A program made the position numbers and the translations under genes. Source: Halolamina salifodinae (lineage in GTDB: Archaea; Halobacteriota; Halobacteria; Halobacteriales; Haloferacaceae). Taken from it: a stretch of 64,000 bases of DNA. This document shows, piece after piece, positions 48,513 through 57,869 of the stretch. The notes under the pieces were generated by a model. It was not told the DNA's origin and did no database searches. It saw only the letters and a program-made list of their open reading frames with translations. Where the stretch lies: assembly GCF_017874235.1 (NCBI RefSeq), contig NZ_JAGGLC010000002.1:310001-374000 (forward strand), read 5' to 3'. The stretch's first letter is position 1. Every line of letters begins with the position of its first letter.

Positions 48513-48659
48513 CTACCGAGGAGTGGACGCGTTTCGGATACATAAATCACCGTATAGCGACGGGGTGAGGCGGTCTCCGACCGACCGAGACCGCCGCGGC
48601 TGTGTGGCACCCCTGCCACTATCCGACTCTCTCACGTACCCACAGCCATAATCCGCCGA

Positions 48660-48749
48660 GTGCTCCGTCGGCTGGCCGAAAACGCCCCGACTGACGGCGA
48701 ACGGGTGTACGAGATACATCCCGACGACCTCGAACCCGACGAGGACTAG
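48660..48749 (+). CDS. Possible 29-residue ORF or remnant
   Basis: From GTG 48660 the frame reads VLRRLAENAPTDGERVYEIH followed by PDDLEPDED and a stop. The acidic end and codon use look like a genuine haloarchaeal C-terminus, but no start further upstream is credible. It may be the end of a decayed gene. Confidence 0.22.
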   Translation: MLRRLAENAPTDGERVYEIHPDDLEPDED

Positions 48750-49819
48750 TCCCGGGCGCGCTCACGTCGCCGCTCCAGCAGTTCTCGCACGCCCTGCCCG
48801 GGCCCACCCTCGACGGGCCAGCCTTTCGTCCGCCACTGCGGTGGTTCCGGTTCGAACGAGCCACAGCGGCTGCCACACTCCGCCTCGTTCTGACAGCGCC
48901 CTTTCGCGCCACAGACCGGGACCAACCCCCGACTTACGCGTTCGACATCGAACCACCGGCAGTCCGGCCGGGTTGTTTCGGTGAACGAGCGCCAGCCCTT
49001 GCCGTAGGCGCGCTCGGCGATCAGGCGTCGACGGCGTGCCTTCTCGTCGCTGTCGAAGCGCTCGCCGCCGGCCGCGGGGTCGAGCGTCGACGGCAGCCAG
49101 TCGACCGTCGCCGCGTCGGCGTCGACGCCGAGGCCGTCCTCGCCCTCGAAGTCGAACGTCAGCACGCCCGCTTCAACGGGGAACTGTCGCAGCAGCGCTG
49201 GCTCGATGCTCTCTCCTGTTCGCCCGGTCGCCAGCCACACCTCGTCAGCGAGCGCCGTCTCCACGTCGTGTTCCAGTTGGTCCGAGAGCGCCGCGGCGGC
49301 GCTGGCGTCGAGGTCGGGCTTGTTCTCGATGGCGACGATCCGGCGCACCCAGTCGGGATAGGGTCGCTTCCGGCGAATCTCGATCCGGTTGCCGTTCTTG
49401 CGCTTGTCGACCAGCCCCCGGGCGGCACCGCGGTGGATCGCCTCCCGGACGTAGCGCCACGGGTAGCCCGGATCCGGCAGCGCGTCGCGGTAGTACGCCC
49501 ACTCTCTGGGCGCGTGCCTGACGAGCGGCAGTAGGTCGCCGTCGATGGTTCGGTCGCCGAATTCTCGCCGCGCGGCGAGTCCCTCCGGATCGCACTCGAT
49601 GACGATGGTGTCCCAGCGGCGCTGCTGGGTACCGAGTTGGCGCGAGACGATCACTTGGGCCGGAGAATGGGCGCTGCCGGCGGTGCCAGCGGCGTCGCTT
49701 CCCTCGGTGTCGCTTCCGTCGACGCCGCTCGCGTCGTCGCCAGGCGGCCAGCCCAGTTCCGCCCAGCGACAGACCAGTAGCTCGAACGTGAACTCCGAAT
49801 CGATAGCTGGGGCGGGCAC
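48746..49819 (-). CDS. Haloarchaeal conserved protein, DUF5787-like
   Basis: A 357-residue protein beginning MPAPAIDSEFTFELLVCRWA. A restriction-endonuclease-like core is suggested by IVAIENKPDL near residue 165 preceded by acidic residues, and four cysteines near the end (VCGAKGRC, CGSRCG) may bind zinc. The start matches what I recall of the DUF5787 family (not checked). It is four bases downstream of the Nudix gene and probably in the same transcript. Function unknown. Confidence 0.7.
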   Translation of the reverse strand: MPAPAIDSEFTFELLVCRWAELGWPPGDDASGVDGSDTEGSDAAGTAGSAHSPAQVIVSRQLGTQQRRWDTIVIECDPEGLAARREFGDRTIDGDLLPLVRHAPREWAYYRDALPDPGYPWRYVREAIHRGAARGLVDKRKNGNRIEIRRKRPYPDWVRRIVAIENKPDLDASAAAALSDQLEHDVETALADEVWLATGRTGESIEPALLRQFPVEAGVLTFDFEGEDGLGVDADAATVDWLPSTLDPAAGGERFDSDEKARRRRLIAERAYGKGWRSFTETTRPDCRWFDVERVSRGLVPVCGAKGRCQNEAECGSRCGSFEPEPPQWRTKGWPVEGGPGQGVRELLERRRERARD

Positions 49820-49822
49820 GGC

Positions 49823-50281
49823 CTACGCCGGCGTGCCGACGTACCCCTCGCCGTCGGCCTCCTTCACGTCTTCGAGGTAGTCGTGGGCGTCCTCGAGAAT
49901 CTCGCGGGGGCCGTCCTGCGTGATGGTGTTGAGCGCCTGCTCGTAGTCGCGCCACTGCATGTCCCGGTGCTCCGAGGAGAGTTCGGCGCTGGCCTCGAAC
50001 GAGCGGGCGATGAACAGGTGGACCGTCTTGTGGATGGTCTTCCCGTTGGCCTCGAACACGTAGTCGTACTCCTTGCGGAAGCCGTCGATGAGTCTGAAGT
50101 CCTCGATACCGGCTTCCTCCGTCACTTCTCTGATCGCGGTCTGCTGGAGCTCCTCTTCCCCCTCGACCCCGCCCTTGGGAAACTCCCAGTCCCCGGGTCG
50201 GCTCTTCAGGAGTAAGTACTCCCGTTCGCCGCGGGTATCGCGGAAGAGGATGGCTCCAGCGGACGTCGCTTCGACCGTCAT
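49823..50281 (-). CDS. Nudix hydrolase (Ap4A-hydrolase-like)
   Basis: A 152-residue protein. The Nudix box is GGVEGEEELQQTAIREVTEEAG, matching Gx5Ex7REUxEExGU. The short single-domain form and the W-E-F-P-K-G lead-in (DWEFPKGG) resemble diadenosine tetraphosphate hydrolases. It cleaves a nucleoside-diphosphate-linked compound using Mg2+; the exact substrate is unknown. Confidence 0.88.
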   Translation of the reverse strand: MTVEATSAGAILFRDTRGEREYLLLKSRPGDWEFPKGGVEGEEELQQTAIREVTEEAGIEDFRLIDGFRKEYDYVFEANGKTIHKTVHLFIARSFEASAELSSEHRDMQWRDYEQALNTITQDGPREILEDAHDYLEDVKEADGEGYVGTPA

Positions 50282-50401
50282 TGCATTCGGGTAAGCGTCG
50301 TGCTCTTAAATTGGCTTCGGTGGGATAGAACGAGGTCATCGACCCCTCCGAGCGCGCACGCCGGTAGATGCGCTTTTCACCTTCGAACCCGATCTCCGAG
50401 T

Positions 50402-50728
50402 ATGACCTTCGTGACGACGCTCACATTCCGGAGCGGGGACCGGGCCGTCCTCGACGACACGGTCACGGGCCTCAAAGACCAAGTCGAACGCAAAGGTGCC
50501 GAGTGTAAGGGTCCCCACCAGGAACAGCCAGAACACCACGCCGTCCCGCTGTACAGCCAGTGTCAGCCGGGCGAGCAGTTCGACGCCTGGAACTACACGG
50601 TCTACACCCGTTGGCTGGAGATTCACGGCTCCGACCACATCGCGCGGGAAGTCGTCGCGACCGACCTCCCGGATCAGATCCACGTCGAGGTGGACGTGCA
50701 GCGTCGCGCGACGCAGGCCTACCGCTAG
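50402..50728 (+). CDS. uS10/mL48-like protein
   Basis: A 108-residue protein starting at ATG 50402 (MTFVTTLTFRSGDRAVLDDT). The alternating beta-alpha pattern and the segment KGAECKGPHQEQPEHHAVPL resemble ribosomal protein uS10 folds; the end (QIHVEVDVQRRATQAYR) fits too. The genuine ribosomal uS10 gene normally sits by EF-1alpha, so this is likely a haloarchaeal paralogue. Role unknown. Confidence 0.68.
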   Translation: MTFVTTLTFRSGDRAVLDDTVTGLKDQVERKGAECKGPHQEQPEHHAVPLYSQCQPGEQFDAWNYTVYTRWLEIHGSDHIAREVVATDLPDQIHVEVDVQRRATQAYR

Positions 50729-50779
50729 TCGGGCACTCTCGTTTCTCCTACCGCGCGTCAAAAAACGGTGAGCGGCGCC

Positions 50780-51019
50780 TTAGAGCAGTTCGGCCGTGCC
50801 CGTCGACTCGCCGGCGTCGAACTCGGTGACGCGGATGCGCACTTCGCTGTCGGCGACCACGTCGGTCTCGGGCAGTCGGAGGATCGTGTCGCCGATCCGG
50901 ACCAGCGCGTCGTCGCCGTCGCGGCCCGTGACGATCACGTCGAGTTCATCGCCCGCTTCGTACTGCGGCGTCGCCGACCGGAAACTCGCTCCCTCGAAGA
51001 AGGCGTCGAAGCGGCTCAT
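50780..51019 (-). CDS. Small TRAM/OB-fold-like protein
   Basis: A 79-residue protein. EAGDELDVIVTGRDGDDALV, RIGDTILRLP and EVRIRVTEFDAGE read as a five-strand barrel like a TRAM domain, an RNA-binding fold. Its ATG overlaps the stop of the antiporter gene by four bases. Function unknown; coupling with a transporter is not usual. Confidence 0.65.
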   Translation of the reverse strand: MSRFDAFFEGASFRSATPQYEAGDELDVIVTGRDGDDALVRIGDTILRLPETDVVADSEVRIRVTEFDAGESTGTAELL

Positions 51020-52563
51020 ACGCGACTCACCTCCTTGCTCTCGCGGTCACTAATGTACTCCAGGCCGAAGCCAGTCAGCGCGGCGATGAGGAACACCGCC
51101 ACCAGGAACCAGCCGTGGAACACGTACGGGAACACCGCGGCGGGGTTCACGACCATCTCGGCGGTGAACCAACTGTACTCGCCGGGCAGCGTCTGCATCG
51201 CGGAGTAGCCCGCGAGCACGCCGCCGCCCCACGGGAAGATGTACCCCAGCGCCGACGTGTTGGCGTCGAGGATGTTGGCGCGGCGGTAGCCGTTGATGTT
51301 GAAGCGTCGACCCAGCGTCCGGATGTACGGCGCGATGGCGATCTCGGCGGCGGTGTTGATCGTGACCATCGCGTTGACCGCGGCGGTCCCGAGCACCATC
51401 GTCACCTCAGCACGGCGCACGGAGGTGGCGACCGTCTCGAGCAGCCACGTCTGAAGCGCCTCGAAGCCGCCGCCCTGACGCATGATCTGTGCGCCGGCGA
51501 CGATCAGCAGCGTCAGCACGATCAGCGGGAAGAAACCGACCGCGCCCGTATAGAGGCTGCCGCCGATCCCGGCCTCGGCGGCCGGCACAGTCTCGACGAA
51601 CGCGCCGACCACCGGCGTACTCGCGAACGTCGCCGCGAGGTCGGAGCTCTCGGGTGCGGCGAACACGAGCACGTCGCTGACGCCGACGTCGACGAGATCG
51701 AAGAAGCCCAGCAGGACGTTCAGCACGAACGCGGTGCCCAGCCCCCACGAGACCGCCTCGACGATGTGGCGGCCGTTTATCGCGGTGGCGATGACGATGG
51801 CGACCGGGATCAGGTGGAGCAGCCCCCACGCCGCGCCGGCGCCGCCGCCGGTGCCCGAGATCGGACTCGAGGTAGGCAGGATCGTCCCGGCGAGCAGGTA
51901 GGCACCGAACGCCGGAACCGCGGCGACGACGGCGTACTTGATCCGCGAGGCGACGACGCCGCCGATGTCGGCGTCCTGTGTCACCGCGCTCACGATGGTG
52001 GTGTCCGAGACGGGCGCGAGGTTGTCCCCGAACACGGCGCCCGAGAGGATGGCCCCGAACAGCAGGATCGGGTTCGTCCCGAGCACCAGCCCCGCCGGGA
52101 ACACCAGCGTCACGAAGGCGATTGTCGTCCCGTAGCCGGTGCCGATACCCGTCGCGAGCAGGGCCGCGAGCAGGAACGTCACGGCCGGGAACAGTGCCGC
52201 CCCGACGCTCGCGGCGTTGGCTGCCCAGACCAGGCCGTCGACGAAGCCGCCGACCTGAATCGTGTTCGCGAACATCCCCGCCCAGAGCCAGGCGACGGCG
52301 GCCGTCGCGGCCACTTCCTGGGTCATTCCCTCGAAGATGGCGTCGGCGTAGGCCTTCCAGTTGCCCCGGACGAGGGGGAGGCCGGCAATGAGTCCGACCA
52401 GCATCCCGACGACGAGGCCGGAAGTATCACCGATGCCTAGTATGCCCGATTGGAACACCGCCCAGATGATGAAGACGGTGATCGGAACGGCGCTGGCGGC
52501 CGGCCCGCCGCGGAACTCCAGTCCCGTCCCGCCTGTTGAATCGCTCGTTGGTTCCTCAACCAT
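51016..52563 (-). CDS. NhaC-family Na+/H+ antiporter
   Basis: Start ATG 52563 (MVEEPTSDSTGG), 515 residues with about twelve TM helices. Family-type segments include GDNLAPVSDTTIVSA near residue 190 and the two discontinuous-helix regions typical of NhaC. It exports Na+ in exchange for protons or another cation, in line with life at high salt. The overlapping small TRAM-like gene follows. Transcribed divergently from the amidohydrolase gene. Confidence 0.87.
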   Translation of the reverse strand: MVEEPTSDSTGGTGLEFRGGPAASAVPITVFIIWAVFQSGILGIGDTSGLVVGMLVGLIAGLPLVRGNWKAYADAIFEGMTQEVAATAAVAWLWAGMFANTIQVGGFVDGLVWAANAASVGAALFPAVTFLLAALLATGIGTGYGTTIAFVTLVFPAGLVLGTNPILLFGAILSGAVFGDNLAPVSDTTIVSAVTQDADIGGVVASRIKYAVVAAVPAFGAYLLAGTILPTSSPISGTGGGAGAAWGLLHLIPVAIVIATAINGRHIVEAVSWGLGTAFVLNVLLGFFDLVDVGVSDVLVFAAPESSDLAATFASTPVVGAFVETVPAAEAGIGGSLYTGAVGFFPLIVLTLLIVAGAQIMRQGGGFEALQTWLLETVATSVRRAEVTMVLGTAAVNAMVTINTAAEIAIAPYIRTLGRRFNINGYRRANILDANTSALGYIFPWGGGVLAGYSAMQTLPGEYSWFTAEMVVNPAAVFPYVFHGWFLVAVFLIAALTGFGLEYISDRESKEVSRV

Positions 52564-52672
52564 GGCCACTGCTGGCGGGGGGACTGTGATAAAACTGCGC
52601 CTCCCAGCGCGGGCGGAACGAACGACTGCCGCCACGCCGAGGTTTAAGCCGTCGCCAGCCCTCCTCCCCGCT

Positions 52673-53956
52673 GTGCACGTAGACGCCGACGCTCTGACTG
52701 ATTTCCGCCGCGATCTCCACCAGCACCCCGAACCCGCGTGGTGTGAGTTCTACACCACCGCCCGCATCGTCGAGGAACTCCGTGCCCGCGACGTGGACGA
52801 ACTCCACGTCGGCCCGGACGCACTGGAGGAGTCCGACGAGGAACGCATGTCCCTGCCCGATCAGGCCACCCGCGACGAGTGGCGCCAGCGCGCCGAAGCC
52901 GCGGGCGCCGACCCGGATCTGGTCGAACGCCTCGACGGCGGCAACACCGGCGCCGTCGCCGTCGTCGAACAGGGCGAGGGCCCGACGGTCGGCCTCCGGG
53001 TCGACATCGACGGCCTACCGATCCGCGAGGCCGACGCCGACGACCACGTCCCCGCCGCCGAGGGGTTCCGCTCCGAGAACGAGGGGTACATGCACGCCTG
53101 CGGCCACGACGCCCACGCGACGCTCGGCCTCGGCGTGCTCGACGCGGTGCGCCATAGCGACTTCTCGGGCACGCTGAAGGTGTTCTTCCAGCCAGCCGAG
53201 GAGCGCGTCGCCGGCGGCGGCCCGATGTCCCGATCCGGCCTGCTGGACGACGTGGGGTACCTCTACGCGGTCCACATCGGCCTCGATCACCCGACCGGCG
53301 AGATCGTCGCCGGGATGGGCGGCTTCCTCGCGGTCTCGGGCTTCGAGGTCGAGTTCGAGGGCTCGCCCGCCCACGCGGGCGCCCATCCGGAGCAGGGCGA
53401 CAACGCGATTCAGGCGATGGCTGAGGCCATCTCCAGCATGTACGCCGCCCCGCGCCACGCTGACGGCCCGACCCGGGTCAACGCCGGCGTCGTCGAGGGC
53501 GGCACAGCGTCGAACATCGTCGCCGAACACGCCGCCATGGAGTGTGAGGTGCGCGGCGCGACCACGGAACTGATGGAGTACATGTGGGAGGAGACTGGCC
53601 GCGTCGTCGACGCTGCTGCGGATATGCACGATGTCGAGGCTGAGCGCTCCCTGAACTCCCGAGCGCCCTCCGCGGAGAGCGACGAGACACTCTCGGCGGT
53701 CGTCGCCGACGTGGCCGAGAACGTCGAAGGGGTAGAGTCCGTTCTCGATCACGACGACCTCGGCGGCAGCGAGGACGCCACCTACCTGATGAACCGCGTG
53801 CAGGAGCAGGGTGGGAAAGCCTGCTACGTCGGCCTCGGCACGGACCACCCCGGCGGCCACCACACCTCGGAGTTCGACGTGGACGAGGAGTCGCTGGTCA
53901 TCGGCGTCGAGACGCTCGCTGGTGCGATTGCGGATATCGGCAAGGATCGGGCCTGA
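52673..53956 (+). CDS. M20-family amidohydrolase (AbgB/IAA-hydrolase-like)
   Basis: Start GTG 52673 (VHVDADALTDF), 427 residues. RRDLHQHPEPAW is the family N-terminus; the metal site includes MHACGHDAHATLGLG near residue 140 and PAEERVAGGG; a dimerisation domain follows (FLAVSGFEVEFEGSPAHAGA). It hydrolyses an N-acyl amino acid or p-aminobenzoyl-glutamate-type amide using two metal ions. It contains an insertion near residues 50-85 relative to the shortest members. No operon partner. Confidence 0.88.
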   Translation: MHVDADALTDFRRDLHQHPEPAWCEFYTTARIVEELRARDVDELHVGPDALEESDEERMSLPDQATRDEWRQRAEAAGADPDLVERLDGGNTGAVAVVEQGEGPTVGLRVDIDGLPIREADADDHVPAAEGFRSENEGYMHACGHDAHATLGLGVLDAVRHSDFSGTLKVFFQPAEERVAGGGPMSRSGLLDDVGYLYAVHIGLDHPTGEIVAGMGGFLAVSGFEVEFEGSPAHAGAHPEQGDNAIQAMAEAISSMYAAPRHADGPTRVNAGVVEGGTASNIVAEHAAMECEVRGATTELMEYMWEETGRVVDAAADMHDVEAERSLNSRAPSAESDETLSAVVADVAENVEGVESVLDHDDLGGSEDATYLMNRVQEQGGKACYVGLGTDHPGGHHTSEFDVDEESLVIGVETLAGAIADIGKDRA

Positions 53957-54021
53957 GGGCGCCGCGGCATCGCTCGTCGGTTCAGCGTGAACGCGGTTCT
54001 AACTCGCTCTCGTGGTTGTGT

Positions 54022-54290
54022 TCAGATAAGCTGGTTCCATGCGAAGGTCGCAGCCACTCATCAGCAGTTACGCGACTTGCGTTCTGAAACAGCTTGAGAA
54101 ACAGGTAGTGCTGAATTTTACCTCACGAAAGACACGTTCAGCGCTACTCCAACTGTCGTATTTCTTGTATTTGCAACCGGGGCCGTGACGAGAGCAGGCG
54201 TCTTGGATCGGTGCAGCGCCATCAACGGGAAATACGGCGTCGTCGATGCCGTGTTTCTCGCGTAGTTCGGTGAAGAACACGTGAGCAAAA
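54022..54290 (-). pseudogene. Decayed C-terminus of a haloarchaeal DDE transposase (IS6-like)
   Basis: On the minus strand FFTELREKHGIDDAVFPVDG, then SSAERVFREVKFSTTCFSSC, and in shifted frames TADEWLRP and FAWNQLI followed by stop. These are the ends of the DDE domain of haloarchaeal IS6-type transposases as I know them. At least two frameshifts and several substitutions are needed, so the copy is dead. The surrounding stretch 53957-54473 holds nothing else I can support. Confidence 0.65.
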
Positions 54291-54473
54291 GCGGTTCCAC
54301 GCAGCGGGCAATAGGGACGCTCTCCGGGTGGTGGGTGAGGAACTTTGTAAGCCGGTTCTTGTCGTGGCCGCGGTCGTCGTCGACGAAGCAGTCGAACGGC
54401 TCAAACGGGGGTTCACCCCCCACATCTTGACACGGGTCCGAGCCGGTGAGTCCCTCGATAAGATCGTCCGACA

Positions 54474-54728
54474 TCAGTCCCAGCGCGAGGAGATCCGGCC
54501 GCGGACGTGACCGTGTGCGGCGTAGTGGACGTGGCACTCCAGACAGACGCCGGCTTCCTCGAGCACGGAGCGGCGCGGGTTGATGCACCGCTCTTGGCAA
54601 CGGTCGCAGCCGTACTCAACGAGATCAGCGTCGAGGTCAGTGGTGAGCGTGCCGCGAATCTGGTCGCGGATCAGTTCCTCGAGCGAGCGGCTGGAGGCTG
54701 AGGAACGATCAAGCGACAAGACGACCAC
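54474..54728 (-). CDS. Possible zinc-ribbon protein, perhaps truncated
   Basis: An 84-residue frame with YGCDRCQERC and a later GVCLECHVHY, giving two CxxC pairs, preceded by an acidic helix (LEELIRDQIRGTLTTDLDAD). It ends abruptly (GRISSRWD) next to the transposase remnant and may have lost its C-terminus. A small zinc-ribbon regulator is the best guess. Confidence 0.38.
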   Translation of the reverse strand: MVVLSLDRSSASSRSLEELIRDQIRGTLTTDLDADLVEYGCDRCQERCINPRRSVLEEAGVCLECHVHYAAHGHVRGRISSRWD

Positions 54729-54894
54729 CTCCTACGTTTGCGAACGTGATCTCCCGACGCGCGGAGGGCGCGTTCCGAACCGTGTTGGTATCAGAATATA
54801 TCGGATTCTGAGAGAACCGAATTCCGTCGAAAACACTGCAGAGAAGCGAGTTATCTCCCGAACCCAGTTGTAACTGGTTCGGGTTTATTCCAAG

Positions 54895-54969
54895 TGGGCG
54901 CTGCAGGATTTGAACCCGCGACAGCTTGGTCCGAAGCCAAGTACTCTGTCCAGGCTGAGCTAAGCGCCC
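54895..54969 (-). tRNA. tRNA-Arg (anticodon UCG)
   Basis: A 75-nt cloverleaf on the minus strand. GGGCGCT pairs with AGCGCCC, the anticodon stem CTTGG/CCAAG encloses CTTCGGA with anticodon TCG, the T-arm is GCGGG-TTCAAAT-CCTGC and the discriminator is A. It reads CGA codons. It lies beside the IS remnant; bases 54970-55238 beyond it show no gene. Confidence 0.95.
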
Positions 54970-55241
54970 TGTACTAGTTCGTATCGCCGAGTCGCACTTA
55001 AGCCCCTCGGTTCCTCATCGTGGTTCCGTCCGACGGCGGCGTCCCCGACCCGCTTTTAGAGTCAGCGATCAGCCAGATCGGTTCCCGCCGCGTTGACATC
55101 GGCGTCGACGCGTCGAGGGTCATCTGGTAATCACAAAGAATAATAGCGCGTCAAGGTATTCTCCACCCGTCCAATGACTCCTGGGCCGAAAGCGTATCGC
55201 GCGACTGTAGGATCCCGTCTCCCCCGCCCCTACGTCGCGTG

Positions 55242-55850
55242 ATGTACGACCTCCATCCACATCTCGACGCGGAGGTCGAGCCTGGGACCAACATCCTGCT
55301 GACGGGCCCCCCGCTCGCCGGAAAGCGCGCGCTCTGTCTCGACCTGCTGGCGTCGGGAACCGAGAACGGCGAGGGCTCCATCATCGTCACCACCAAAGAC
55401 AGCGGCGACCGCATGCTGAAGCAGTTCGCCAAGCGAACCGGCTACGAGGGCCGGCCCGTCGCCGTCGTCGACTGCGTCACCAAACAGCAGGGCGATGAAG
55501 TCCCCGAGCGCAACCGGGTGAAGTACGCCTCCTCGCCGGTGGACATGACCGGGATCGGGATCCAACTCTCCGAGTTCCTGCAGGCGTTCTACCAGGACCG
55601 GAACATCGCCCAGAACCGCGTGATGCTCCACTCGCTGACGACGCTGCTGATGTACTCGGATCTCCAGACGGTGTTCCGGTTCCTCCACGTGTTCACCGGC
55701 CGCGTCCAGAGCGTCGACGGCCTGGGGGTCTACTGTATCGACTCGTCGGCCCACGACGAGCAGACGCTCAACACCCTCAAACAGCTGTTCGACGGCGTCG
55801 TCGAACTCGACGAGGAGGGCGTCACGTCGGTCCGACTCGCCGACTCCTGA
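55242..55850 (+). CDS. RecA/KaiC-fold ATPase-like protein (DUF7504-type)
   Basis: A 202-residue protein (ATG 55242; GTG 55239 also possible). The P-loop is degenerate but recognisable: LLTGPPLAGKRALCLDLLAS. The pattern continues with VTTKDSGDRMLKQFAKR and an acidic strand GLGVYCIDSSAHDEQTL in the Walker B place. Short KaiC-like relatives of this type are numerous in haloarchaea and often linked to signalling or chromatin-like regulation. Whether it hydrolyses ATP is uncertain. Confidence 0.75.
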   Translation: MYDLHPHLDAEVEPGTNILLTGPPLAGKRALCLDLLASGTENGEGSIIVTTKDSGDRMLKQFAKRTGYEGRPVAVVDCVTKQQGDEVPERNRVKYASSPVDMTGIGIQLSEFLQAFYQDRNIAQNRVMLHSLTTLLMYSDLQTVFRFLHVFTGRVQSVDGLGVYCIDSSAHDEQTLNTLKQLFDGVVELDEEGVTSVRLADS

Positions 55851-55888
55851 GCCGACCACTTTTGCCCGCGGCGTCCCACCGTCCAGCC

Positions 55889-56311
55889 ATGCCCATCACC
55901 GACGACGACGGCCTCCGCAGTCTCCTCGACGCAGACACCATCGCGGTCGTCGGCTGCTCGACGACCGAGGGGAAGGCGGCCCACGACGTGCCGAAGTATC
56001 TCCAGGAGCACGGCTACCAGATCATCCCGATCAACCCCTTCGCCGACGCGATCCTCGGCGAGACGGCGTACGACTCGCTGGCCGACGTGGAGACGGATAT
56101 CGACCTCGTCGACGTGTTCCGTCCCAGCGAGGAGACCCCGGGCGTCGTCGAGAACGTGATCGCGCGCCACGAGGCCCGCGGCGATGCGGGCGCGGTCTGG
56201 CTCCAGTTAGGGATCGAGAGCGACGAGGCCGCCGAACTGGCCGAAGACGCAGGACTCGACTTCGTGCAGGATCGCTGTATCAAGATCGAACACGACCGGC
56301 TGGTGGCGTAA
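55889..56311 (+). CDS. CoA-binding domain protein (YccU-like)
   Basis: A 140-residue single Rossmann-fold protein: TIAVVGCSTTEGKAAHDVPK near the start, YQIIPINPFAD, LVDVFRPSEE and AVWLQLGIESDEAA follow the CoA-binding YccU family pattern, like a free-standing alpha-subunit N-domain of succinyl-CoA synthetase. It presumably binds CoA or an acyl-CoA; role unknown. Confidence 0.86.
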   Translation: MPITDDDGLRSLLDADTIAVVGCSTTEGKAAHDVPKYLQEHGYQIIPINPFADAILGETAYDSLADVETDIDLVDVFRPSEETPGVVENVIARHEARGDAGAVWLQLGIESDEAAELAEDAGLDFVQDRCIKIEHDRLVA

Positions 56312-56350
56312 GCGGCAGTAGAAATCAGGTCGCAGACCGTCGCAGTCCAG

Positions 56351-57778
56351 CTATTCGACGTGCGCGATGGCATCCTCGACCACCGTCTTCGCGGCCGCCG
56401 AGAGCGTCTCTACGTCGTCGCTCTCGGCGTAGATCCGGAGATACGGCTCCGTCCCGCTCGGGCGAACCAGGGTCCACGAAGCGTCGGGGAGCTCCAGCCG
56501 AACCCCGTACTCGTCGTCGACGCTGGCCTCCGGGAACCGTTCGGGGAGCGTCTCAGTCAGGCGCGCCATCGCGTCGACCTTCGCGTCATCAGGACAGGGA
56601 ACACTCACCTTGCGGTAGGGTCGCTCCCGGATCGGCTGGCGGCGCTCGGAAAGCGATATCTCGGCGGCGAGGCGAGCCAGCACGGCCGCGGAGGCGACGC
56701 CGTCGATCCAGCCGCCGAAGCGGGTGTGGACGTGCTTCCAGGGCTCGGCGGCGAAGGCAACGTCGGCGCCGCCTTCACGGGCGTCGGCGATGCCGTCGTG
56801 GAGGTAGCCCAGCGCGACGCGCTCGACGCGGCCGCCCGCAGCGCGGACACGCTCGTCGATGCGCGCGGAGGCGTTGGGCGTCGTCACGATGGCCGGGTCC
56901 TCCGAGTCGGCCGCCGAGACGTACTCCTCGGCCAGCATCGCGAGCACGGTGTCCTCGTGGACCACCTCGCCGTCGCCCGTGAGCACGACGATGCGGTCGG
57001 CGTCGCCGTCGTGGGCGATGCCGAGGTCGAAGTCGCCGTCCTGCAGGAAGCGGATGCAGTCACCGAGTGTGTCCCCTGTGGGCTTGCTCCCGCGACCCGG
57101 GAAGTGCCCGTCGACGTTGCCGTTGAGCGTGACGACGTGTGCGCCCAGTTCCCGGAGCACCTGCGGCGTCGCGAGCGACGCCATCCCGTTGCCACAGTCG
57201 ACGACGACCCGGAGGCCGTCGAGGTCGGCGTCACCAGAACGCGAAGCGTTCTGGTTGGCTTCCGAATCGCTGCGCGATTCGGGACCGCCGAACTGCTCGG
57301 CGTACTCGACGACGGCGTCGCGGTAGTTCTGGAGCACGCTGGCGCTCTCGCGGTCGCCCCACTCGTCCCACACGGTGGGTTTGACACCGTCGGCGATGCG
57401 GCCCTCGATCCGGGCCTCGGACTCGCCGCCGTACTCCTCGCCGTCCACGAACAGTTTGATCCCGTTGTCCTCAGGAGGGTTGTGCGAGGCCGTGATGGCG
57501 ACGCCGTAGCGACCCTGGCTTGCGTACGCGAGCGCGGGCGTCGGCGCTTGCCCCACCTCGACCACGTCGGCGCCGGCCGAGGCCAGCCCCGACGCCATCG
57601 CGTCGACGAGCGCCTGGCCCGTCTCGCGGCCGTCGCGGGCCACCACGAACTCGACATCGCCGTCCTCGGCTTCCTCGCGGGCGTCGGCGGCGGCCGCCTG
57701 CCCCACGCGCAGGGCGAGCGACGGCGTCACCGTCTCCCGGGCGTCGCCGCGAATACCGGCGGTTCCGAACAGGTCCAT
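56351..57778 (-). CDS. Phosphohexomutase (phosphoglucomutase/phosphomannomutase/GlmM type)
   Basis: A 475-residue enzyme of four domains. The phosphoserine loop is ITASHNPPEDNG near residue 95, the metal loop is DGDADR near residue 258 (AHDGDADRIVV), the sugar loop is AAEPWKHVH near 342 and the phosphate loop is RPSGTEPYLRIY near 440. It interconverts hexose-1- and hexose-6-phosphates for glycan and nucleotide-sugar synthesis. The exact sugar cannot be told. Confidence 0.9.
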   Translation of the reverse strand: MDLFGTAGIRGDARETVTPSLALRVGQAAAADAREEAEDGDVEFVVARDGRETGQALVDAMASGLASAGADVVEVGQAPTPALAYASQGRYGVAITASHNPPEDNGIKLFVDGEEYGGESEARIEGRIADGVKPTVWDEWGDRESASVLQNYRDAVVEYAEQFGGPESRSDSEANQNASRSGDADLDGLRVVVDCGNGMASLATPQVLRELGAHVVTLNGNVDGHFPGRGSKPTGDTLGDCIRFLQDGDFDLGIAHDGDADRIVVLTGDGEVVHEDTVLAMLAEEYVSAADSEDPAIVTTPNASARIDERVRAAGGRVERVALGYLHDGIADAREGGADVAFAAEPWKHVHTRFGGWIDGVASAAVLARLAAEISLSERRQPIRERPYRKVSVPCPDDAKVDAMARLTETLPERFPEASVDDEYGVRLELPDASWTLVRPSGTEPYLRIYAESDDVETLSAAAKTVVEDAIAHVE

Positions 57779-57869
57779 ACGCTACCGGTCGGTACGGGGC
57801 TACTTTGCCTGCCCGGTTCGGGTCGCCGCCGACGCCGCGCTTAAGTTGCGCTCAGCCGACCGAACCGAC

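Noticed and set aside
48619..48912. 97-residue minus-strand frame overlapping the DUF5787-like gene
   Set aside because: Arg/Gly-rich shadow frame with no support; the overlapping gene is well formed.
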